Below the pieces are notes generated by a model, which saw only the letters and a program-made list of their open reading frames with translations, did not search any database and was not told the DNA's origin. A DNA stretch of 11,201 nt, taken from Polyangiaceae bacterium (GTDB lineage: Bacteria; Myxococcota; Polyangia; Polyangiales; Polyangiaceae). The stretch spans positions 1-11,201 of the forward strand of contig JAICTU010000309.1 of assembly GCA_025936205.1 (NCBI GenBank), given 5' to 3'. Numbering within the stretch: the stretch's first letter is position 1; each line of letters begins with the position of its first letter. This document shows, piece by piece, positions 6,305 through 11,201 of the stretch. The position numbers and the translations under genes are program-made.

Positions 6305-8292
6305 AGCAGACGCTCGCCTATGGTGGTTGGCACTCCTCGATCAGCGCGGCGGACGTCGCGCAGACCTCGACCCGCCCGGGCGACCTGGTCGTGGACGGGC
6401 TCGACGTCTACGTGAGCGAGTCGCGCCCGCGCGAGGCGGGTCGCGCCGCGATCGTGAAGCTGCTACCGGCTCGACCGCTACCGCCCCCGGAGGAGGTCCT
6501 GCCCGCGCCCTTCAGCGCTCGCAGCCGGGTGCATGAATACGGCGGCGGCTCCTTCAGCGTGCGCGCGGGCAGCCTGGTGTTCGTCAACGACAGCGATCAG
6601 GCGCTCTACCTGCGCGGCCCTGGCGAGCGTCCCCGGCGCCTGTCCCCGCTGCTCAGCGGCGGGCAGCGCCGCTTCGCCGAGCCGGTGATCGACAGTGCGC
6701 GCGAACGGGTGCTGTGCGTGCTCGAGGAGCACAACGGCAGCGGGCGCGAACCGGAGAACTCGATCGCGGCGATCGGCTTCGGCAGCCGCACGGGCCGCCT
6801 CGAGCCCCTGTTCTCGGGACAGCACTTCTACTCTTCGCTGCGCCTCAGCCCCGACGGCAAGCGGCTCGCCTGGCTGAGCTGGCGCCATCCGCGCATGCCG
6901 TGGGACGGCACAGAGCTGTGGGTCGTCGCGTTCGACGCACGCGGACTGCCGCACATTCCGGAGCGCGTCGCGGGTGGGCCCACGGAGAGCGTGTTCCAGC
7001 CGGAGTGGGACGGCCACGGCGGATTGCATTTCGTCTCCGATCGCTCCGGCTACTGGAACCTGTATCGCTGGGACGGCAGCACCAGCAAGCCCCTGTGCCC
7101 GCGCCCGGCGGAGTTCGGCGTGCCGCAGTGGGTGTTCGGGCTGTCCACCTATTGCTTGCTGCCGGACGGCGATCTGCTGTGTTGCCTGACGGAAAACGGC
7201 ATGTGGCGGCTCGGGCGCCTCAGCCACGCCACCGGTGATCTGCGACTGCTGGAGCTGCCCTACACGGAGTTCGGTGCCCTGCGCGCCGCGCCGGGCGGCG
7301 CCGTGCTGCTCGCCGCCTCGCCGACCATGAGCACCACGCTCATGCATTTCGACATCCAGACCGAGCAGCTGTCAAACCTGCGCGGCTTCGGCGCCTGGGC
7401 AGCCACGGACCCGAGCTCCACCGAGCAAGCAGCCGCACGCTTCAGCCAGCCCGTGGCGATCGAGTATCCCACCGGGGACGGCGCGCGCGCGCACGGCATG
7501 TACTACGCGCCGATCAATCCCGACTATCAGGGCCCGGCGGAAGAACGCCCGCCGCTCCTGGTGCGCTGCCACGGCGGACCGACCTCGCAGGCGTCGACCG
7601 GGCTGAACCTGCGCACGCAGTACTGGACCAGCCGCGGCTTCGCCGTGCTGGAGGTCAACTATCGCGGCAGCAGCGGCTATGGCCGCGCCTACCGCGATGC
7701 GCTGCGCGGACAATGGGGCGTGGCCGAAGTGGAAGACTGCATCGCGGGCGCGCTGTACCTCGCTCATCGCGGGCTCGTCGATCGCTCGCGCCTGTGCATC
7801 AGCGGCGGCAGCGCAGGCGGCTACACCTCCCTGATGGCGCTCACGTTGCACGACGTCTTCGCGGCAGGTGCCATCTACTACGGAGTGAGCGACCTGTCCG
7901 CGCTGGCGCGCGACACGCACAAGTTCGAATCGCACTACCTCGATGGACTGGTCGGGCCCTATCCGGAGATGAAAGAGCTGTACGACCAGCGCTCCCCGCT
8001 CTTTCACATGGATCGCTTGCACCGCCCGGTCGCCTTCTTCCACGGCTCGCAAGACAAGGTGACGCCGCCCAATCAAGCCACGGCCATGGTCGCGGCCATC
8101 GACCGCAAGGGTCTGCCGGTCGCGTTCCTCTCCTTCCCGGAAGAGGGCCATGGCTTCCGTCACGCGGACACGATCCGGCGCACGCTGGACGGCGAGTACT
8201 ATTTTTATTGCCGCATCTTCGGCATCATTCCGCTGTCTGCGCCCGAGCCGATCGAGATCCGGAATTTGGGCTCGGACTCGCAGCGCTTTTGA
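6301..8292 (+). CDS. S9-family serine peptidase (acylaminoacyl / dipeptidyl peptidase type)
   Basis: A 663-aa cytoplasmic oligopeptidase of the prolyl oligopeptidase family, expected to cut short peptides or remove N-terminal residues. The first ~390 residues form a beta-propeller; blade motifs such as LSPDGKRLAWLSW and ELWVV are visible. From about residue 410 the alpha/beta-hydrolase domain follows, with RCHGGPTSQ and the nucleophile elbow GGSAGGY (502-508). The triad is S504, D585 (HGSQDKVTPP) and H617 (EEGHGFRH), all present. Length fits the family. There is no signal peptide or membrane segment, so it should act in the cytoplasm. ATG 6301 overlaps the glycosyltransferase stop by 4 bases and has an excellent ribosome binding site. 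Peptidase specificity cannot be read from the sequence, and no functional link to the glycosyltransferase is established beyond the overlap. Confidence 0.93.
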   Translation: MKQTLAYGGWHSSISAADVAQTSTRPGDLVVDGLDVYVSESRPREAGRAAIVKLLPARPLPPPEEVLPAPFSARSRVHEYGGGSFSVRAGSLVFVNDSDQALYLRGPGERPRRLSPLLSGGQRRFAEPVIDSARERVLCVLEEHNGSGREPENSIAAIGFGSRTGRLEPLFSGQHFYSSLRLSPDGKRLAWLSWRHPRMPWDGTELWVVAFDARGLPHIPERVAGGPTESVFQPEWDGHGGLHFVSDRSGYWNLYRWDGSTSKPLCPRPAEFGVPQWVFGLSTYCLLPDGDLLCCLTENGMWRLGRLSHATGDLRLLELPYTEFGALRAAPGGAVLLAASPTMSTTLMHFDIQTEQLSNLRGFGAWAATDPSSTEQAAARFSQPVAIEYPTGDGARAHGMYYAPINPDYQGPAEERPPLLVRCHGGPTSQASTGLNLRTQYWTSRGFAVLEVNYRGSSGYGRAYRDALRGQWGVAEVEDCIAGALYLAHRGLVDRSRLCISGGSAGGYTSLMALTLHDVFAAGAIYYGVSDLSALARDTHKFESHYLDGLVGPYPEMKELYDQRSPLFHMDRLHRPVAFFHGSQDKVTPPNQATAMVAAIDRKGLPVAFLSFPEEGHGFRHADTIRRTLDGEYYFYCRIFGIIPLSAPEPIEIRNLGSDSQRF

Positions 8293-8548
8293 CCACTCCA
8301 GGATGTGTCCGCTGCGAGTCGCAGCAGTAGCTGAGACATGCACAGCTACCGCCGCTACTGCAAACGTTCTCGCCGCGTGCATCGCCCCAACATCTTGCTC
8401 TCATTTGCGCAGGCGTAAGCCATAGCGCGAGCTTGTGGAGCGCGATGCGCGCGCATACCCTCGTGCTCGACAGGGGATTCCAGCGAAATCACTCGAGCGA
8501 CAGGCTCCTGTGAAGCGCGTCTGGTTTGGCATGAGGTCGAGGATGATC
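8293..8548. promoter_or_regulatory. Spacer upstream of tctC with inverted repeats, probable control region
   Basis: These 256 bases separate the S9 peptidase stop from the chosen tctC start. They hold a cluster of inverted repeats at 8311-8361 (listed separately) and a perfect 12-base palindrome ATGCGCGCGCAT at 8445-8456. No clear -35/-10 or sigma-54 motif is seen. The tctC frame stays open back to GTG 8435, but the added residues are Arg-rich and have no signal-peptide character. A tct promoter most likely lies here, by position only. Confidence 0.4.
8311..8361 (+). repeat. Three overlapping inverted repeats downstream of the peptidase gene
   Basis: GCTGCGA-G-TCGCAGC (8311-8325) is a 7+7 palindrome with a one-base centre. 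GTAGCTG (8327-8333) pairs with CAGCTAC (8343-8349) across nine bases. GCAGTAGC (8324-8331) pairs with GCTACTGC (8354-8361) across 22 bases and excludes the second stem. The cluster begins 18 bases after the peptidase stop. It may serve as a terminator, a protein-binding site or a switchable leader for tctC. No T-tract follows. Confidence 0.5.
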
Positions 8549-9568
8549 ATGAGACTGAATGTCCACGTGTGGCGTGCGTTACGATGGTTCGCGGCTCCCG
8601 CCGCGCTGCTCGGCACGCTGGGCGCGGCTCGGCCTGCCGCGGCCTGGGAACCGAGCAAGGCCGTCGAGTTCGTCGTGCCCGCAGGCACCGGAGGCGGAGC
8701 CGATCAGATGGCGCGCTTTCTCCAGGGTGTGGTGGCCAAGCACGCCCTGATGAAGCAGCCGCTGGTGGTGATCAACAAGTCGGGGGGCGCTGGCGGTGAG
8801 GGCTTCCTCGACATGAAGAGCAGCGCCGGCAATCCGCACAAGATCGTGATGACGCTCTCCAACTTGTTCACCACGCCGATCGCCACGGGGATCCCATTCA
8901 GCTACCGCGACCTGACGCCGATTTCGATGCTGGCGCTGGATCAGTTCGTGCTCTGGGTCAACGCGGACTCGCCGTACAAGACCGCCAAGGAGTACCTCGA
9001 CGCGATCCGGAGCGCGCCCGACAACAAGTTCAGCATGGGGGGCACGGGCTCCAAGCAGGAAGATCAGCTGCTCACCGCAGCGCTCGGCAAGGCCCTCGGA
9101 AAGAAGCTGACCTACGTCCCCTTCAAGGGCGGCGGTGACGTCGCCACCCAGCTGGTGGGCGGGCATGTCAGCTCGACCGTCAACAACCCGGTGGAAGCGG
9201 TGGCGCATTGGCGCGCGGGCAAGCTGCGCGCGCTGTGCGTGTTCCGCGCCGATCGCATGCCCCAGACCAAGAAGGTCACGGCCGACCAGGCCTGGAGCGA
9301 CATCCCGACCTGCAAGGAGTCGGGCGTGGACGTCACCTATCAGATGCTGCGCGGAGTGTTCCTGCCCGGAGGCGCGAGCCCGGAGCAGGTGGCGTTTTAC
9401 GTCGACCTGTTCCAGCGCGTACGGGCGCTGCCGGAATGGAAGGAGTTCGTGGAGGCGGGCGCCTTCCAGGATACGACGATGAGCGGTCCCGTCTACGCGG
9501 ATTGGTTGGATACCGCGGACCACCAGCACCGCACCCTGATGAAGGAAGCGGGCTTCCTTTCCCCCTGA
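8549..9568 (+). CDS. tctC: TctC/Bug-family periplasmic substrate-binding protein of a TTT transporter
   Basis: A 339-aa precursor of the solute receptor of a tripartite tricarboxylate transporter. It would bind an organic acid (citrate or another carboxylate) in the periplasm and pass it to TctA/TctB. A signal peptide with R2, R9 and R12, a hydrophobic stretch and ARPAAA-W gives likely cleavage after A32. The mature protein begins EPSKAVEFVVPAGTGGGADQ, the family's first strand and ligand loop; FKGGGDVATQLVGGHV is the typical second loop. ATG 8549 was chosen because GAGGA (8539-8543) lies about six bases upstream and the signal peptide is then normal; ATG 8543, ATG 8531 and GTG 8435 are in frame but poorer. 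The gene is followed after 13 bases by tctB. The ligand is not predictable from the sequence. Confidence 0.92.
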   Translation: MRLNVHVWRALRWFAAPAALLGTLGAARPAAAWEPSKAVEFVVPAGTGGGADQMARFLQGVVAKHALMKQPLVVINKSGGAGGEGFLDMKSSAGNPHKIVMTLSNLFTTPIATGIPFSYRDLTPISMLALDQFVLWVNADSPYKTAKEYLDAIRSAPDNKFSMGGTGSKQEDQLLTAALGKALGKKLTYVPFKGGGDVATQLVGGHVSSTVNNPVEAVAHWRAGKLRALCVFRADRMPQTKKVTADQAWSDIPTCKESGVDVTYQMLRGVFLPGGASPEQVAFYVDLFQRVRALPEWKEFVEAGAFQDTTMSGPVYADWLDTADHQHRTLMKEAGFLSP

Positions 9569-9581
9569 GGCGCACCCCAAC

Positions 9582-10100
9582 ATGAACACGAGCGCGCGCG
9601 GCAGCGTCGGCGCAGAGCAGCCTCAGCGCCTGCTCTCCGCGCGGCGCATGGAGCTCGGCGTTGCAGCGGGCTTCCTGCTGCTGTCCAGCGTGGTGGTGGC
9701 CGACAGTATTCGCGTCGGTCGCGGCTGGGATGCGGACGGCCCCGAGCCGGGCTTCTATCCGTTCTACGTGGCGCTGTTGCTCGGCGCGGCCGCGCTTTCG
9801 GTCTGGCTGCGCGAGTGGCGCAGCCGCTCGGAGCAGTCCTTTGTCGGGGCCAGCGAGTTGCGGCGCGTGCTGTGGGTCCTGCTGCCCTCCGCAGCCTACG
9901 TAGGCGCGCTCTCGTTCATCGGTATCTACGTCGCGTCTGCGCTGTTCCTGGCCGGGTTCATGCGCGTGCAAGGCAAGTACGGCTGGTCGCGCGCGTTGCC
10001 CATCGGGCTGGGCGTACCGCTGGCGCTGTTCTTTCTGTTCGAGCGCGCCTTCGGCCTGCCGCTGCCCAAGGGTCCGCTGGAGAACTGGCTCGGTTACTGA
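9582..10100 (+). CDS. tctB: TctB-family small membrane subunit of a TTT transporter
   Basis: A 172-aa inner-membrane protein, the poorly conserved small subunit that joins TctA in the transporter core. Hydrophobic segments lie at about 24-43, 57-77, 95-128 (long enough for one or two helices) and 138-156. The sequence PEPGFYPFYVALLL before the second helix and GLPLPKGPL near the C terminus fit the TctB pattern. A 23-residue polar tail with several Arg precedes the first helix. The start ATG 9582 is 13 bases after the tctC stop with only a distant GAGG, and tctA starts one base after its stop. Identification depends on the helix pattern together with the neighbours, since TctB sequences diverge widely. 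Confidence 0.88.
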   Translation: MNTSARGSVGAEQPQRLLSARRMELGVAAGFLLLSSVVVADSIRVGRGWDADGPEPGFYPFYVALLLGAAALSVWLREWRSRSEQSFVGASELRRVLWVLLPSAAYVGALSFIGIYVASALFLAGFMRVQGKYGWSRALPIGLGVPLALFFLFERAFGLPLPKGPLENWLGY

Positions 10101-10101
10101 C

Positions 10102-11201
10102 ATGGAGAACCTGCTCGCTCTGTTGCACGGCTTCTCGGTCGTGCTCACCCCCCAGAACCTGGTGCTGATGTCCGTCGGCATCTTGCTCGGCGTGCTGATC
10201 GGCGTATTGCCCGGGCTCGGGGGCGCCAACGGCGTCGCCATCCTGCTGCCGCTGACGTTTTCGATGTCGCCGACCTCGGCCATCATCCTGCTTTCTTGCA
10301 TCTACTGGGGCGCGCTCTTCGGCGGCGCGATCACATCGATTCTGTTCAACATCCCGGGTGAGCCCTGGTCGGTCGCCACCACCTTCGATGGTTACCCGCT
10401 GGCGCAGAAGGGGCGCGCCGCGCAGGCCCTGACGGCAGCCTTCAGCTCGTCCTTCGTGGGCGCGCTGGCAGCGACCTTGATGCTCACCTTCCTCGCGCCG
10501 CTGGTGGCCAATTTCGCGGTCCGCTTTGGTCCTCCCGAGTACTTCGCCGTCCAGCTGCTCGTGTTCTCGACCTTCGTGGGCATGGGCAAGGGCAACGTGG
10601 CCAAGACCATCGCGTCCACGATGCTGGGGCTGGTGCTGGCAGCCGTGGGTCTCGACACGGTGAGCGGGCAGCTGCGGCTCACCTTCGGCAGTACCGAGCT
10701 CCTGCGCGGCTTCGACTTTCTGGTGGCCGTGATCGGGCTGTTCGGGATCGGGGAAATCTTGCTGTCCGTGGAGGAGGGGCTCGACTTCAAGGGCATGCCC
10801 GCGCAGATCCGCTGGCGCGCCGTGAGTGAGACCTGGGCCGAGCTGCCCAAGTACTGGCGCACCTCGTTGCGCTCATTGCTGGTCGGCTGCTGGATGGGGA
10901 TCACGCCGGGCGGCGCAACGCCCGCATCGTTTCTGAGCTACGGGCTCGCCAAGCGCTTCTCCAAGCACGGTAGCCGCTTCGGCACCGGAGAGCTCGAAGG
11001 CATCATCGCGCCGGAAACAGCGGCACACGCGGCAGGCACCAGCGCGCTCCTGCCCATGCTGGCCCTCGGCATCCCGGGTTCCCCCACGGCTGCCGTGCTG
11101 CTCGGGGGGCTGTTGCTCTCGGGTCTGCAACCCGGCCCGCTCTTGTTCGTGGAGCAGAAGGACTTCGTCTGGGGGCTGATCGCGAGCATCTACCTGGGCA
11201 A
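10102..11201 (+). CDS. tctA: TctA-family large membrane subunit of a TTT transporter (3' end outside window)
   Basis: The first 366 residues of a protein that is usually about 500 aa; the frame is still open at the window edge. TctA is the channel-forming permease that uses the ion gradient to import the substrate delivered by TctC. Family motifs are clear: GVLPGLGGANGV (34-45), FNIPGEPWSVATTFDGYPLA (82-101), TPGGATPASFLSYGLAKR (268-285), followed by GIIAPETAAHAAG and LGIPGSPTAAVLLGG. Several long hydrophobic helices alternate with these loops. ATG 10102 follows the tctB TGA after one base, so translational coupling is likely. No ribosome binding site beyond the coding sequence of tctB is obvious. 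The two-base tail at the edge belongs to the next codon. Confidence 0.95.
   Translation, partial: MENLLALLHGFSVVLTPQNLVLMSVGILLGVLIGVLPGLGGANGVAILLPLTFSMSPTSAIILLSCIYWGALFGGAITSILFNIPGEPWSVATTFDGYPLAQKGRAAQALTAAFSSSFVGALAATLMLTFLAPLVANFAVRFGPPEYFAVQLLVFSTFVGMGKGNVAKTIASTMLGLVLAAVGLDTVSGQLRLTFGSTELLRGFDFLVAVIGLFGIGEILLSVEEGLDFKGMPAQIRWRAVSETWAELPKYWRTSLRSLLVGCWMGITPGGATPASFLSYGLAKRFSKHGSRFGTGELEGIIAPETAAHAAGTSALLPMLALGIPGSPTAAVLLGGLLLSGLQPGPLLFVEQKDFVWGLIASIYLG

Noticed and set aside
6478..8382. Minus-strand open frames of 289 and 336 aa opposite the S9 peptidase
   Set aside because: The plus strand has a complete catalytic triad and a strong ribosome site; these frames show only shadow composition.
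8435..8548. Longer tctC start at GTG 8435 or ATG 8531
   Set aside because: These would place 38 or 6 extra residues before a good signal peptide, and neither has a Shine-Dalgarno as good as that of ATG 8549.
8579..10904. Minus-strand open frames opposite tctC, tctB and tctA (336, 322 and 170 aa)
   Set aside because: They overlap well-supported transporter genes and span gene boundaries without any domain.
1..11201. A new defence, biosynthetic or mobile system
   Set aside because: No nuclease, integrase, toxin, phage or modular synthase gene is visible. The genes fall into known families and the only clear operons are GT-peptidase and tctCBA.

Overview
The window is very GC-rich, and nearly every codon in the genes ends in G or C. 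It carries six genes that can be followed from start to stop or nearly so, plus the tail of a seventh. The gene types suggest a myxobacterium or close relative (Myxococcota): a DUF4388/PATAN-like domain fused to a J domain and TPRs, a large TPR lipoprotein with an HExxH peptidase domain, and long Ala/Pro-rich linkers. This is inferred from gene content and composition; there is no rRNA or other taxonomic marker.

Left part (1-5024). A short plus-strand C-terminal fragment ends at 101 and converges on two minus-strand genes. The first of these (119-1939) is a soluble DUF4388-like / J-domain / TPR protein. The second (2151-5024) is an outer-membrane-type lipoprotein with TPR arrays on both sides of a gluzincin-type zinc peptidase domain. 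Hairpins sit between the convergent stop codons and directly at the stop codon of the lipoprotein gene.

Middle part (5025-8292). A divergent intergenic region with a 36-base AT-rich island separates the lipoprotein gene from a plus-strand pair. That pair is a family-2 glycosyltransferase (5279-6304), overlapped by 4 bases (ATGA) by an S9-family serine peptidase (6301-8292) with a complete Ser/Asp/His triad. The glycosyltransferase ends in an 18-base tandem repeat just before the peptidase ribosome binding site.

Right part (8293-11201). A 256-base spacer with several overlapping inverted repeats leads into a tripartite tricarboxylate transporter operon in the order tctC-tctB-tctA. It encodes a periplasmic binding protein, a small four-helix membrane subunit and a large membrane subunit that runs off the window. 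Together these would bind an organic acid in the periplasm and import it. No tctD/tctE-type regulator lies in the window.

I see no rRNA, tRNA, CRISPR array, transposase, integrase or phage gene, and no convincing new multi-gene system. The window looks like ordinary chromosomal sequence with a few architectural oddities.
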